64,000 nucleotides of DNA from Gloeocapsa sp. PCC 7428 (GCF_000317555.1 NC_019745.1:1364001-1428000), one strand, 5' to 3'; shown: positions 10,512-20,122, numbered from the stretch's first letter. Numbers and translations: made by a program. Notes: generated by a model from the sequence alone, not told the origin.

Positions 10512-10908
10512 AGTTTTGCCGTTTTGATAGTTGTGGGTTTAAATATACGTACTAGCTATTGCGCGATCGCTCTAGCACAAATTTACCTACGACGTGCCTG
10601 TACAAGCAGCCGGAATGAAGTTATGCAATCCAAATGAATGTCAAGCCGTGCAGTAGAATTTTGTAACTGTTAAAAGCGATCGCACTTATGAATCGCTGAC
10701 ATCATCTAGCTTAGAAAAATCGATGACGATTGGCAGTAGGAAAAGATCGGCTCAAATGTCGGAAATGATCGGATCGTTGCCCAAAAATCCCAGATGCCTT
10801 CCGACTTTAGTCGGGGCTATATAGACGAAGTGTGCGCAGGCACACTAAAACTAATAAGCCCACCTGCGTGGGCTTTGTTTGCTAGCTGCGAATTCATTCG
10901 CTCAATAT
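10512..10908. other. Gene-free region with stacked hairpins
   Basis: No coding frame is supported. The right part holds three hairpins: 10801-10814 (CCGACTTTAGTCGG), 10829-10846 and 10856-10875. The last two are members of a dispersed palindrome family listed separately and lie downstream of the minus-strand DUF2993 gene. The left part must carry the promoter of the minus-strand secreted protein gene; I could not fix its -10/-35 boxes. Confidence 0.55.
10829..10875 (-). terminator. Double hairpin terminator / dispersed palindromic repeat
   Basis: Two perfect hairpins stand side by side. AGTGTGC-GCAG-GCACACT (10829-10846) is followed by an 8-bp arm AAGCCCAC with loop CTGC (10856-10875). Read on the minus strand, the second is followed by ATTAGTTTT, so it can end the DUF2993 transcript. 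The same two-part layout recurs near 34737, and single-hairpin relatives occur near 13343, 20397 and 39491. Confidence 0.7.
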
Positions 10909-11598
10909 TTAGGGAAGTACGTTAATACGACCAGAACATACCAACTGATTTGAGTTTAAAGTCAGTTTTTCAATCGCAACTTCCGAACCAAGATCGATTT
11001 GATAGTCGTCGATCTCGTGTAATCCCAAATGCGAATGAATTTGCAGTTTTTTTAGCGCTAATTCTTGACTACCAACTAATCCTAATCGCGCGTCAAGCAT
11101 GAGTGGCATTTTGCGATCGCTTATGATTGAACCTTGAATTGTTAGGCGATCGCTTCCCAAAGTAACTTGCTCCCAAGTTACCGTTTGATTTTTAATACTA
11201 TTTTCTGGCAGAAAAGTTTTTAGTAACGTCGTTAGTGCTTCTGCAAGTAGCGGCGACTGAAGCGAAGCATTCAGATCTGATTGATGAAGAATCGCTTCTC
11301 CAAAAACTGGTACAGCTTCAAGTAATCGTAGCGGTTGACCTCGCAAGACTCCACCTAAATTAGTCCGAATTTTTTTACCTTGAAGTTGAATGTTTGTCAA
11401 GTGCAATCCTTGATAAACTGCGTTTTGCGCGGATATTGATACGTGGGGAATATAGCCACTCAGAATTTGGCGATCGCTTCCTGAAATTTGAACATCGAGA
11501 TGCGCGACTTGCTGAACTTGCGATCGCAACCACAACCGCACCGCAGGCGATAGCACTTTGGCGATCATGCGACTTTGTTTAGAATGGTTGTCTGAAGT
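10909..11598 (-). CDS. DUF2993 (LmeA-like) protein
   Basis: A protein of about 229 residues from the ATG chosen here; a GTG at 11661 would add 21 residues. The conserved region, with VAHLDVQISGSDRQILSGYI, LHLTNIQLQG and the repeated beta-strand pattern, is that of DUF2993, related to mycobacterial LmeA, a lipid-binding phosphatase/mannosyltransferase accessory factor. Cyanobacteria have several copies of unknown role. No signal peptide or membrane helix is seen. A strong double hairpin follows the stop. The gene is divergent from the pseudouridine synthase gene, with a short intergenic region between them. Confidence 0.75.
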   Translation of the reverse strand, partial: TSDNHSKQSRMIAKVLSPAVRLWLRSQVQQVAHLDVQISGSDRQILSGYIPHVSISAQNAVYQGLHLTNIQLQGKKIRTNLGGVLRGQPLRLLEAVPVFGEAILHQSDLNASLQSPLLAEALTTLLKTFLPENSIKNQTVTWEQVTLGSDRLTIQGSIISDRKMPLMLDARLGLVGSQELALKKLQIHSHLGLHEIDDYQIDLGSEVAIEKLTLNSNQLVCSGRINVLP

Positions 11599-11777
11599 CA
11601 TGCCCTCGGTTATCGATGTACGGCTGTGTTCCGCTTCTACTTCTGTCTTTTGACTCCCCACGTTTTTGCCCCTAGCTCTTATGATTGAACTCGTAGTGAT
11701 TCTTTAATATTTGTACACAATCTGCTACATACAATGACAAAATTTTGTATGGGCAGAACTCATTAATTTTTTTTATC

Positions 11778-12551
11778 ATGGAGGAAAGAATTCAAAAAAT
11801 TCTCTCCCAGTGGGGTGTTGCGTCACGGCGACAAGCAGAAGAGATGATTCGGCTGGGACGGGTGCGGTGCAATGGAAAAGTCATTGAGTTAGGACAAAAA
11901 GCCGATCCCCAAGTTGATGCCATTACAGTTGACGGGAAACTGCTTCAACTGCGATCGCGTCCGCAACCAGTTTATCTCTTACTCAACAAACCAGCTGGAG
12001 TTATATCTACTCGTCACGATCCCCAAGGACGCCGCACTGTTATGGATCTCCTGTCGCCAGAATTACGTGTCGGTCAAGGCATTCATCCTGTTGGACGCCT
12101 AGATGCAGATTCTACAGGAGCGTTACTGCTGACTAATGATGGCAACCTGACACTCGCACTAACGCACCCTAGGCACAGTATTACAAAAACTTATCGGGTG
12201 TGGGTAGAAGGTCATCCACCACCAGCGGTATTACAACAATGGCGTCGTGGTGTGATTTTGGATAACCGTAAAACTCGACCTGCGCGTGTCAGCATAGTCG
12301 ATCAAAATCATACTCATACTTGCTTAGAAGTGATTTTACAAGAGGGGAGGAATCGACAAATACGACGTATTGCTCAGCAATTAGGGTATCCCGTACATCA
12401 GTTACAGCGTACGGCGATTGGCTTGATTCAATTACAACCGCCGCCTTTACCTGAGGGCTGCTATCGTCCGTTACAAGATTTTGAACTACGTTTTTTGCGC
12501 GATCAAACAGACCGCATACGTATTCAGGAATCAAGTGCAATCAAGGAGTGA
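11778..12551 (+). CDS. RsuA/RluB-type rRNA pseudouridine synthase
   Basis: A 257-residue protein with an N-terminal S4 RNA-binding domain (residues 1-60, ILSQWGVASRRQAEEMI) and a pseudouridine synthase domain with the catalytic motif HPVGRLDADSTGALLLTNDG, where the Asp after RL is the nucleophile. The later QEGRNRQIRR is also family-typical. By family it should modify a uridine in 16S or 23S rRNA; RluB, RluE, RluF and RsuA cannot be told apart here. I start at the ATG at 11778 because the S4 domain begins there, although an in-frame start 33 bases upstream exists. It is followed after 3 bases by the RodZ-like gene, so the two are probably co-transcribed. Confidence 0.92.
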   Translation: MEERIQKILSQWGVASRRQAEEMIRLGRVRCNGKVIELGQKADPQVDAITVDGKLLQLRSRPQPVYLLLNKPAGVISTRHDPQGRRTVMDLLSPELRVGQGIHPVGRLDADSTGALLLTNDGNLTLALTHPRHSITKTYRVWVEGHPPPAVLQQWRRGVILDNRKTRPARVSIVDQNHTHTCLEVILQEGRNRQIRRIAQQLGYPVHQLQRTAIGLIQLQPPPLPEGCYRPLQDFELRFLRDQTDRIRIQESSAIKE

Positions 12552-12554
12552 CAA

Positions 12555-13337
12555 ATGATCAAGTGGTGTAGGAAGCAGAAAGTTAAAATTGAACCGTCGC
12601 TAGAACAACAAAGCGCCGAGAAGTTGTTAGAAATAGGCGCGCAATTACGTCAAGCGCGCCAAGTTCAAGCTTTATCCTTAGAAAGAGTCGCGTTGAGAAC
12701 AATGATTCCACGACATTTACTCAAGGCAATCGAAGCAGGAAATAGAGAAGAACTCCCCGAATCAATTTATATTCAAAGTTATATTAAGCAATACGCTGAT
12801 GCTCTTGGTTTAGATGGAACTGAGTTGGCGCGCAACTTCCCTATAGAAGATCGGCGACTACCACTTAAACCTACGCAGCGAATCTTACCCGCAGCACAAT
12901 TACGACCGATTCATCTTTATTTGTTATATTTATTTGTTGTTTTTTGGGCTGTTAATGCTTTATCACACACTTTGAGTCGTAATCAACTGCAAGATAGCAG
13001 TTTTCAACGCGTACAGCAGTTATTACCTACACAAACGCGATCGCAACAATCAGATGTCCAATCTGTTAGTACTGCGAATCAAGATAGCAAACCAGTCAGA
13101 ATTAGCGTAACGCTCAAAGCCCAATCATGGTTAAGGGTTACGGCTGATGGTCAAACGGCGTTTGAAGGAACTCTTCCCCAAGGAACCCAACGCACTTGGG
13201 AAGCTGAGGAAGAACTCACACTCAAAACAGAAAATGCTGGTGGCGTGCTAGTGCAATTTAACCAAGAAAAAGCCAAACAAATTGGTAATCCAGGTCAAAT
13301 GCAGGAAGTCACCTTTGCAGCAAATCAGCGACTCTGA
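12555..13337 (+). CDS. RodZ-like HTH and DUF4115 membrane protein
   Basis: A 260-residue protein. Residues 24-95 form a Cro/CI-type helix-turn-helix domain (LRQARQVQALSLERVALRT, then a RodZ-typical LPESIYIQSYIKQYA). One transmembrane helix lies at 119-137, and a C-terminal DUF4115 domain (about 178-255) should be periplasmic. This is the order seen in RodZ, which links MreB filaments to the envelope in rod-shaped cells; the HTH in RodZ binds MreB rather than DNA. The gene starts 3 bases after the pseudouridine synthase stop, with GGAG in the preceding coding end acting as RBS. A membrane-bound regulator is the alternative. Confidence 0.85.
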   Translation: MIKWCRKQKVKIEPSLEQQSAEKLLEIGAQLRQARQVQALSLERVALRTMIPRHLLKAIEAGNREELPESIYIQSYIKQYADALGLDGTELARNFPIEDRRLPLKPTQRILPAAQLRPIHLYLLYLFVVFWAVNALSHTLSRNQLQDSSFQRVQQLLPTQTRSQQSDVQSVSTANQDSKPVRISVTLKAQSWLRVTADGQTAFEGTLPQGTQRTWEAEEELTLKTENAGGVLVQFNQEKAKQIGNPGQMQEVTFAANQRL

Positions 13338-13342
13338 ATATG

Positions 13343-13408
13343 AGACCTCCGTGGACTTTGTTTATATAGCAGTGAATTTATTCGCAATTCTTTTCATGCA
13401 GGAGGTCT
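13343..13408. repeat. Member of the dispersed palindrome family
   Basis: AGACCTCC at 13343-13350 pairs with GGAGGTCT at 13401-13408. Between them is the family signature GTGGACTTTGTTT, followed by a segment ending GAATTTATTCGC. It lies between convergent genes (RodZ-like and malQ) and may help end transcription. Confidence 0.5.
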
Positions 13409-13510
13409 ATTGAGAGGTCAGGGATCAGGACATCCTCAAGCATTGGTCAATTGTCAGTAGTCAGTACCAACTAACAGCTACATTCTTCCCTCACCCCTCG
13501 TCCCTCGCTC

Positions 13511-15022
13511 CTACTCCCTACTTATGGGGGCACGACCGTATAATTCTGTCAAGGATTTGAGGCGATCGCGCAACTCAGAAGTGAGATCGTCTGAAGTATA
13601 GCGCCATTCCCAGTTACCTTCGGGTTTACTGGGATAATTCATGCGTGCTTCTGTCGGTAAGCCCAATAAATCCTGGAGTGGAATCAGCGCTTGATTTGCT
13701 ACCGAACTTAATGCTAGGCGAATGAGATCCCAGTGAATACCATCAGAACTTAAACAACCCAAGTAACGCTGTAATCTTTCTTTTTCGTACTCAGAAGCAC
13801 TGTTAAACCAGCCTACTGTTGTATCATTATCGTGCGTTCCTGTGTATACGACGCAGTTACGCGGAAAGTTGAATGGTAAAAAAGGATTAGCCGCATCCGA
13901 ACCAAAGGCAAACTGCAAAATCTTCATTCCAGGAAATTCAAAGCGATCGCGCAGCGCCTCAACTTCAGGCGTAATCACGCCTAAATCTTCGGCTAACACA
14001 GGAAGCTTACCCAACTGTTCGTTAATTGCTTGAAATAACGCTTCCCCTGGGGCTTCAATCCACTCTCCATTCATTGCGGTAGTTTCTCCTTGTTCTACCG
14101 CCCAGTAAGCTTGAAATCCCCGAAAGTGGTCAATCCGAATAATATCAACGTAATCTAGGATTGCTTGAAAACGCTGCACCCACCACTTGAAATTGAGTCG
14201 CTGTAACTTCTCCCAGTTGTATACAGGATTGCCCCACAATTGACCTGTTTCACTAAAGTAATCTGGGGGAACTCCCGCCATCAAAGCGACTTCGCCCGTC
14301 GCTTCGTCCAAACAAAAAATCTCTGGATTTGCCCAGACATCAGCACTATCATGCGCTACATAAATCGGGATATCACCAATGATGACGATACCCTGCTGAT
14401 TCGCGTAGTGTTTGAGTTCATTCCACTGGCGGAAAAACTCAAACTGTACAAATTTGTGGTAGAAAATTTCTGCTTCTAGCTGTTGCTGCGATCGCGCTAA
14501 AGCCTCTGGATGACGACGCGCGATTTCTGGTTCCCATTGATACCAACTGACACCTTCATTCGTATCTTTCAGCGCCATGAATAGCGCATAATCATCTAAC
14601 CAATCAGCTTTGGCTGTACAGAATTGCGCGAATTCTTGCTGTTGTTGCGGTGTTGCTTTTGCCCTAAAATTTTCGCAAGCTTTCTTGAGTAAAGGAAGCT
14701 TAATTGGTACAACTTGGTCAAAATCAACTTTGTTGCGCGGAAACTCTGGTAAATTAACGAAGTCCTCGGCTGTCAACAACCCTTGTTTTTCTAAGCTTTC
14801 TGGGCTAATCAACAGAGGATTACCCGCCATTGCCGAGTATGAGGCATAAGGAGAGTTACCATAACCTGTAGGTCCTAGTGGTAAAACCTGCCACAACTGT
14901 TGCGCGCTTTGTACTAAAAAATCAATAAAGGAATAAGCAGATTCGCCAAGATCGCCGATGCCAAATTTACTTGGGAAGGAGGTGGGATGTAGCAGAATAC
15001 CACTAGCTCTGGGAAAAGGCAT
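13511..15022 (-). CDS. malQ: 4-alpha-glucanotransferase (amylomaltase)
   Basis: A 503-residue GH77 enzyme that transfers alpha-1,4-glucan segments, in cyanobacteria working with glycogen metabolism. Visible landmarks are the N-terminal PRASGILLHPTSFPSKFGIG, the nucleophile motif IIRIDHFRGF, the acid/base region VLAEDLGVITPEVEALRD and the late TGTHDNDTTVGW. Full length and an ATG start agree with the family. No glycogen genes are adjacent, so it is probably transcribed alone. Confidence 0.97.
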   Translation of the reverse strand: MPFPRASGILLHPTSFPSKFGIGDLGESAYSFIDFLVQSAQQLWQVLPLGPTGYGNSPYASYSAMAGNPLLISPESLEKQGLLTAEDFVNLPEFPRNKVDFDQVVPIKLPLLKKACENFRAKATPQQQQEFAQFCTAKADWLDDYALFMALKDTNEGVSWYQWEPEIARRHPEALARSQQQLEAEIFYHKFVQFEFFRQWNELKHYANQQGIVIIGDIPIYVAHDSADVWANPEIFCLDEATGEVALMAGVPPDYFSETGQLWGNPVYNWEKLQRLNFKWWVQRFQAILDYVDIIRIDHFRGFQAYWAVEQGETTAMNGEWIEAPGEALFQAINEQLGKLPVLAEDLGVITPEVEALRDRFEFPGMKILQFAFGSDAANPFLPFNFPRNCVVYTGTHDNDTTVGWFNSASEYEKERLQRYLGCLSSDGIHWDLIRLALSSVANQALIPLQDLLGLPTEARMNYPSKPEGNWEWRYTSDDLTSELRDRLKSLTELYGRAPISRE

Positions 15023-15289
15023 ATTTCATCTAAAGTGTTAGAAGCAGTCGCCATGAATTTAACATGCTCGACTGTGTTTCAAACCTATCTGTAGTTAGGA
15101 AAAACACTACATTACTTTAATACAGATAGTAATGCTAGTATCTCAGCAAGTGAAGGTAGTTTATAATACAGGAAATAATAGTTATTTTATGGTATAATAT
15201 GTAGCACTTTTTATTTACAGAAATCTTGTACTTCTGCGCAGAATACTATTCGTCTTCCAAAAACCAAAATTAGTCGAAGGTGTTACTTT

Positions 15290-16162
15290 ATGTACTTGCG
15301 GCAAACAATTAGAACAATATTACCTAATAAGCTAGTGAAAGGAATCAAAAAAAACTATAAAAAAAAGGAAAATTATAGCAACGAAATTAAGTTATTAAGA
15401 GGCAGGAAAATATCAACTAGTGACCAAAATAGCGTGTTATTTTTCACTACACGAAAATGTGCATCTACTTATATGAATAATTGCATAAGGTATTTGAATG
15501 AAAAATACCTTCATTTAATATCAGTGGATTTGGCTAGCTATATTTGGCACTATTCAACTCAAGAAGTGTATAAACTCTTAGAAGAAAAGCAAGCTGAAGT
15601 CTTTCGTACTAACGGAATTTTATATGGTCCACTACGGCAGTATATTCCAATTAATAAGTTGGAGAAATATTGTATTGTTTTAATGCTGAGAGATCCCCGA
15701 GATGTTGTTGTATCAAACTACTACTCTATAGGCTATAGTCATACTTTACCTTTCAATGAAAGGCAGCAGAAAGATTTTTTGCAGTATCGCCAGAGAGTTC
15801 AACAGCAAACAGTAGATGAGTACGTAAGAGAAAGGGCAGAACGTTTCCATCAAATATACAGCGAGTATTGTAATTTCCTCATTAAGGATAGAAATATTAA
15901 GTGGCTGCGATATGAAGACTTTATTCAGAACTTTGATTCATGGGTTAAACAATTAGGAGAATGCTTTAATGTCGATATTGAAGAAAAAGATATTAATGCT
16001 TTATTTGAGCTTAAAGGTGGAGGTAAAAAAGTAGAAGAAAACAAGTTGAATCATATCAGAAAAGCTACCCCAGGCGATCATAAAGAGAAATTGAAGAAAG
16101 AAACTCAAGATTTTCTTAATACAAAATTTAAAGATATATTGTCAACGCTGAACTATGACTAA
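15290..16162 (+). CDS. Sulfotransferase family protein
   Basis: A 290-residue PAPS-dependent sulfotransferase-like protein. The 5'-phosphosulfate loop is in VLFFTTRKCASTYMNN and the 3'-phosphate-binding segment in VLMLRDPRDVVVSNYYS. The N-terminus is basic and short, without a clear signal peptide, so it is likely cytoplasmic. The acceptor is unknown; sulfated exopolysaccharides are common in cyanobacteria and a polysaccharide or glycolipid acceptor is a reasonable inference. AAGGTG precedes the ATG. The gene is AT-rich and poor in HIP1 sites compared with malQ, and is followed by a second, different sulfotransferase, suggesting an acquired pair. Confidence 0.85.
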   Translation: MYLRQTIRTILPNKLVKGIKKNYKKKENYSNEIKLLRGRKISTSDQNSVLFFTTRKCASTYMNNCIRYLNEKYLHLISVDLASYIWHYSTQEVYKLLEEKQAEVFRTNGILYGPLRQYIPINKLEKYCIVLMLRDPRDVVVSNYYSIGYSHTLPFNERQQKDFLQYRQRVQQQTVDEYVRERAERFHQIYSEYCNFLIKDRNIKWLRYEDFIQNFDSWVKQLGECFNVDIEEKDINALFELKGGGKKVEENKLNHIRKATPGDHKEKLKKETQDFLNTKFKDILSTLNYD

Positions 16163-16395
16163 ATCACTAGGTTTTTAGGAACTTAAATTTAGTATTAAGT
16201 CAAGTACATAATATCTAATTACTGGAGAAATAGTAAAAGCAGAAATTTGAATTACAGATGTAGCGTAGTTATGAAAATTCCGTGGTTTTGAGTAATACAT
16301 AAGTTAAAAGTACATAATATCAACTGATTATATGTACTAAAAATACAAGCTTCAAAATGTAAAACATTACAAGAAGTCATTTAGAAAAAAAGCAT

Positions 16396-17214
16396 ATGAA
16401 CGCGTACGGCTCTTTTTTAACACCTGTTAATGATTCGCTGAACAAGATCAAGTATTTAGTATATGGCAAATACTACCATCATCCATATCTTTTTCCACGA
16501 GTAACGAGTGAGGAAACCTACTTAATATCTTTCCCACGTTCTGGGAATACTTGGCTAAGGCGCTTGCTCACTGCGTTGATACACAAGGAAAAAGCTGGTT
16601 GGCAGCTGATGGAGAGTACAGTTCCCGATATTCACATTTATAAACCAGAGAACAAAAAGAAACCCAGCATAAAACCACTTATTGTAAAAAGCCACACTCC
16701 TTTTGTAGATATACCAGCGAAAGTAGTTTATGTCGTAAGAGATGGTAGAGATGCACTTCTATCCTATTACTTTCTGCTTTTGAAAGAAGGAAAAATAAAA
16801 CCAGATACATCGATACTTGATATCTACTTTGATAATAATATTTGGCCTTGTCCGTGGCATAAACATATTGCAGGTTGGCTAAATGGATTGGAAAAGCGAA
16901 GTTCTGAAAGTTATAAAATAATCTATTATGAAGATTTAAAAAAAACAACTGCTGAACAACTGTTTTCAGTTGCAGAGTTTATTGGTTTACCTGTTACTTT
17001 GAAAGATGCAGAACAAGCTATAGCATTACATCCTGTTAGAAATCAATCTAAATCTGATGAAGTTAGTAGTAATCAAGAAAATACTGACTCTGTCATTAGA
17101 AAGACCAAGCTTAAATGGCAAGATATTCTTGTGGGCGAAAATCTAGTTAAATATGAGGCGATCGCTGGAGCAGAGTTGCAACGTCTTGGATACCCACTGA
17201 TGAGCCTTAAATAA
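16396..17214 (+). CDS. Sulfotransferase domain protein
   Basis: A 272-residue Sulfotransfer_1-type enzyme. YLISFPRSGNTWLRRLL (about 42-58) is the phosphosulfate loop and VVYVVRDGRDALLSYYF the 3'-phosphate motif. It is clearly distinct in sequence from the preceding sulfotransferase, so the two are not a recent duplication. The acceptor is unknown. It lies 233 bases after the first sulfotransferase and 28 bases before the NUDIX gene. AT content is high until its last codons, where a GGCGATCGC appears, hinting at the border of an imported segment. Confidence 0.88.
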   Translation: MNAYGSFLTPVNDSLNKIKYLVYGKYYHHPYLFPRVTSEETYLISFPRSGNTWLRRLLTALIHKEKAGWQLMESTVPDIHIYKPENKKKPSIKPLIVKSHTPFVDIPAKVVYVVRDGRDALLSYYFLLLKEGKIKPDTSILDIYFDNNIWPCPWHKHIAGWLNGLEKRSSESYKIIYYEDLKKTTAEQLFSVAEFIGLPVTLKDAEQAIALHPVRNQSKSDEVSSNQENTDSVIRKTKLKWQDILVGENLVKYEAIAGAELQRLGYPLMSLK

Positions 17215-17242
17215 ATCAAATCTGTAAGAAAATTATTGATGA

Positions 17243-17674
17243 ATGAACTACCGCAACCCCGTTCCTACGGTTGATATTATTATTGAGTTAGTTAACAAAC
17301 CCCATCGACCAATTATCTTAATTGAGCGTCTCAATCCACCACTAGGTTGGGCGATTCCTGGCGGCTTTGTTGACTATGGCGAATCTGTAGAATCAGCCGC
17401 CCAACGCGAAGCCGAAGAAGAAATAGGTTTGCGAGTAGAACTGATAGAACAATTTCAGGTTTATTCTGACCCACAGCGCGATCCACGTCAGCACACGCTC
17501 AGTGTGGTTTTTTTAGCAACCGCAACAGGCGAACCACAAGCTGGAGATGATGCGAAAAACTTGGGAATTTTTGAGTGTTGGCGAATTCCGACCAATCTTT
17601 GCTTCGATCACGATCGCATTTTGCGCGATTATTGGCACTATCGCCATTACGGTATCCGACCTCGTTTGTCTTAA
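17243..17674 (+). CDS. NUDIX hydrolase
   Basis: A 143-residue single-domain NUDIX enzyme. The Nudix box reads [20 protein letters not shown] followed by EIGL, with all metal-binding glutamates. It probably hydrolyses a nucleoside diphosphate derivative; the similarity to ADP-ribose pyrophosphatase-like cyanobacterial proteins is general and does not fix a substrate. It precedes ridA by 17 bases, which suggests a two-gene operon of metabolite clean-up enzymes. Confidence 0.93.
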   Translation: MNYRNPVPTVDIIIELVNKPHRPIILIERLNPPLGWAIPGGFVDYGESVESAAQREAEEEIGLRVELIEQFQVYSDPQRDPRQHTLSVVFLATATGEPQAGDDAKNLGIFECWRIPTNLCFDHDRILRDYWHYRHYGIRPRLS

Positions 17675-17691
17675 TTAGAACTAAATACACA

Positions 17692-18081
17692 ATGACGCGA
17701 AAAGTTATTCGTACAGATTCTGCGCCTGCGCCCGTAGGACCCTATAATCAAGCGATCGCAGCAAGTGGTCAAATGATTTTTGTCGCTGGTCAAATTCCCC
17801 TCGATGCGTCAAGTGCGATCGTTGGTGAAGATGTCGCACAACAAACTGCACAAGTTATGGCAAATGTCAAGGCAATTTTAGCAGCTGCTGGCGCAACATT
17901 TCAAGATGTCGTAAAAACGACTGTATTTTTATCAGATATGAATAATTTTGCGGCAATGAATGCAGTGTATAGTCAATATTTTGACGAGTCTACAGCGCCT
18001 GCGCGGGCGTGTGTCGAGGTGTCGCGTTTACCGAAAGATGTATTGGTAGAAATTGAGTGTATTGCGGTGATTGCACATTGA
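17692..18081 (+). CDS. ridA: RidA family 2-iminobutanoate/2-iminopropanoate deaminase
   Basis: A 129-residue RidA/YjgF/UK114 protein. It hydrolyses reactive enamine/imine intermediates made by PLP enzymes. Family marks are [12 protein letters not shown], the GQIPLD segment and the ending [20 protein letters not shown], with the conserved Arg in ARACVEV. I start at the ATG at 17692 because the family begins there; a longer frame overlapping the NUDIX gene is not needed. Confidence 0.95.
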   Translation: MTRKVIRTDSAPAPVGPYNQAIAASGQMIFVAGQIPLDASSAIVGEDVAQQTAQVMANVKAILAAAGATFQDVVKTTVFLSDMNNFAAMNAVYSQYFDESTAPARACVEVSRLPKDVLVEIECIAVIAH

Positions 18082-18105
18082 GGGGCAAGAGGGGCAAGGC
18101 AAGAG

Positions 18106-18126
18106 GGGCAAGGCATTGCCTTGCCC
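18106..18126. terminator. Hairpin between convergent genes, with flanking direct repeats
   Basis: A perfect 9-bp hairpin, GGGCAAGGC-ATT-GCCTTGCCC, lies between ridA and the convergent symporter gene. It is preceded at about 18081-18105 by imperfect direct copies of AGAGGGGCA. There is no long T-run, so termination is an inference; the element resembles common cyanobacterial intergenic repeats. Confidence 0.5.
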
Positions 18127-18184
18127 GTACTAAGGAGATAATTTATATTTAGTCTCTATCTGCGCCCAAAGCCCGTTTTCGATT

Positions 18185-19858
18185 TTAATGTACGGCTTCG
18201 GGAGGTAATTCTCCGGATGGCGATCGCAAGTCTTCTACCATTTCTTGCACCGCGAGTGGTGGTGGTGGTGTCAGACGCGAAACAACTAGGGTGACGATAA
18301 AGTTAATGATCATCCCTAAAGTGCCAATTCCTTCGGCGGAAACGCCAAAGAACCACGGTGTCATTCCAGAGAATTTGACACCAACAATGTAGAAGATCGT
18401 AAAGAGTAAGCCAGCAATCATTCCCGCGATCGCGCCTTCGCGGTTTGTGCGTTTATCAAAAATACCCAGAATAATCGCAGGGAAAAAGCTAGCAGCGGCT
18501 AAACCAAACGCAAAAGCAACAACCTGCGCGACAAATCCAGGAGGATTAATACCAAAATAACCTGCTAGCGCCACAGCAAACCCTACCATAATTCGTCCAA
18601 CAAATACGCGTTGTTTTTCTGTGGCGTCGGGTTTGAGAATGCGATAGTAAATATCGTGCGCGACTGAACTTGAAATCACCAAGAGTAATCCTGAAGCGGT
18701 AGATAACGCTGCTGCTAATCCTCCTGCTGCAACAATAGCAATAACCCACGGCGCAAGTCGGGCAACTTCTGGGGTAGACAGCACAATAATATCAGGGTCA
18801 ATCGTAATTTCGTTCGTTGCTGTATCAGGAGTTAATTCAAAACGCCCGTTGTTATTCTTATCGTCAAAAGCCAGTAGTTTTGTTCTTTCCCACTTGTTCG
18901 CCCAATCAAGCTGACGAACTTCCTCAATGGTTTGATTGTGTAAAGAGTTGATCAGGTTATACCGCGCAAAAGTCGCTAATGCTGGGGCGCTAGTATATAG
19001 CAAGGCGATAAACAGCAATGCCCAACCCGCCGAATAACGCGCAGCGCGAACATCAGGAACCGTGTAAAAACGCACAATCACGTGCGGTAATCCCGCAGTT
19101 CCCACCATCAAGGCAATTGTAATGAAAAGGACATCCAATTGCGTTTTATTCGCAAACGGCCGCGTGTATTCCTGAAAACCTAGATCGAGTTGAACTTGGT
19201 TCAAGTTTGCAACAATATCGCTAAACGTAAAAGCAAGTTGCGGAATCGGGTTTCCTGTGAGTAAAAGCGCGATCGCCGACGCCGGAATCAAAAATGCAAC
19301 GATTAATATACAGTACTGTGCAACTTGCGTCCAGGTAATGCCTTTCATTCCGCCTAATACCGAGAAAAAGGCGACAATCACCATTCCGATAATGACACCT
19401 GTGGCAATATCTACTTGTAAAAAGCGGCTGAAGACAATACCCACACCGCGCATTTGTCCTGCAACATAGGTAAGCGACACAAATAAAGCCGCAACCACCG
19501 CAACCAAACGCGCAACGTTGGAATAATAGCGATCGCCCACAAAATCTGGCACAGTATATTTACCAAACTTGCGCAGGTATGGCGCTAAAAGTAACGCTAG
19601 TAAGACATATCCCCCAGTCCAACCCATTAAATAAATTGAACCGTCGTAGCCCAAAAACGAAATTAGCCCCGCCATCGAAATAAACGAAGCCGCCGACATC
19701 CAATCCGCTGCTGTTGCTGCGCCATTAGCAATCGGGGGAACACCTTGTCCAGCAACATAAAAACCCGAACTATCGCGCACGCGCGATCGCCAACCAATAT
19801 ACAGATACAATGCGAAAGTCAGGGCGACAAATCCAATTGTCCAAAGTTCAACTGACAT
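18185..19858 (-). CDS. Sodium:solute symporter, large subunit
   Basis: A 557-residue SSS-family transporter with about 13 membrane helices, of the subgroup that pairs with a DUF4212 small subunit. Marks are GWRSRVRDSSGFYVAGQGVP near the start, NGAATAADWMSAASFISMAG, and LAAALSTASGLLLVISSSVAHD. Relatives move acetate or other monocarboxylates with Na+. A hydrophilic loop of about 60 residues near positions 315-365 (KWERTKLLAFDDKNNNGRFE) contains a DxNxxG calcium-binding-like motif. It begins 9 bases after the small subunit stop, so the two form an operon. Confidence 0.9.
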   Translation of the reverse strand: MSVELWTIGFVALTFALYLYIGWRSRVRDSSGFYVAGQGVPPIANGAATAADWMSAASFISMAGLISFLGYDGSIYLMGWTGGYVLLALLLAPYLRKFGKYTVPDFVGDRYYSNVARLVAVVAALFVSLTYVAGQMRGVGIVFSRFLQVDIATGVIIGMVIVAFFSVLGGMKGITWTQVAQYCILIVAFLIPASAIALLLTGNPIPQLAFTFSDIVANLNQVQLDLGFQEYTRPFANKTQLDVLFITIALMVGTAGLPHVIVRFYTVPDVRAARYSAGWALLFIALLYTSAPALATFARYNLINSLHNQTIEEVRQLDWANKWERTKLLAFDDKNNNGRFELTPDTATNEITIDPDIIVLSTPEVARLAPWVIAIVAAGGLAAALSTASGLLLVISSSVAHDIYYRILKPDATEKQRVFVGRIMVGFAVALAGYFGINPPGFVAQVVAFAFGLAAASFFPAIILGIFDKRTNREGAIAGMIAGLLFTIFYIVGVKFSGMTPWFFGVSAEGIGTLGMIINFIVTLVVSRLTPPPPLAVQEMVEDLRSPSGELPPEAVH

Positions 19859-19867
19859 GATTTACCC

Positions 19868-20122
19868 TCACTTTCTAATTCCGTATTTGCGATCGAGGCG
19901 ATCCATCTGAACCGCGTAGATAAAAATCAGCACAACAAAAGTTAAAATTGAGCCTTGCTGTGCCATCCAAAAACCGAGGGGAACTCGACCAAGTTGTATT
20001 GCGTTGAGTGGTTCAACGAGTAAAATGCTGAAAATGAGTGATACTAGCGCCCATACAATCAAAAGATTTCGGATTAAAGCTATATTAGCCCGCCAGTAAG
20101 CTTGACTTCTGTCTTTATCCAT
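19868..20122 (-). CDS. DUF4212 symporter small subunit
   Basis: An 84-residue membrane protein with two transmembrane helices (about residues 15-37 and 50-72), preceded by DRSQAYWRANIALIRNLL and followed by the cytoplasmic tail QMDRLDRKYGI. This is the DUF4212 family, found next to SSS transporters and named the putative solute:sodium symporter small subunit. I start at the internal ATG at 20122 because the family pattern begins there; the longer frame to 20170 adds an unlikely hydrophobic N-terminus. Confidence 0.85.
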   Translation of the reverse strand: MDKDRSQAYWRANIALIRNLLIVWALVSLIFSILLVEPLNAIQLGRVPLGFWMAQQGSILTFVVLIFIYAVQMDRLDRKYGIRK

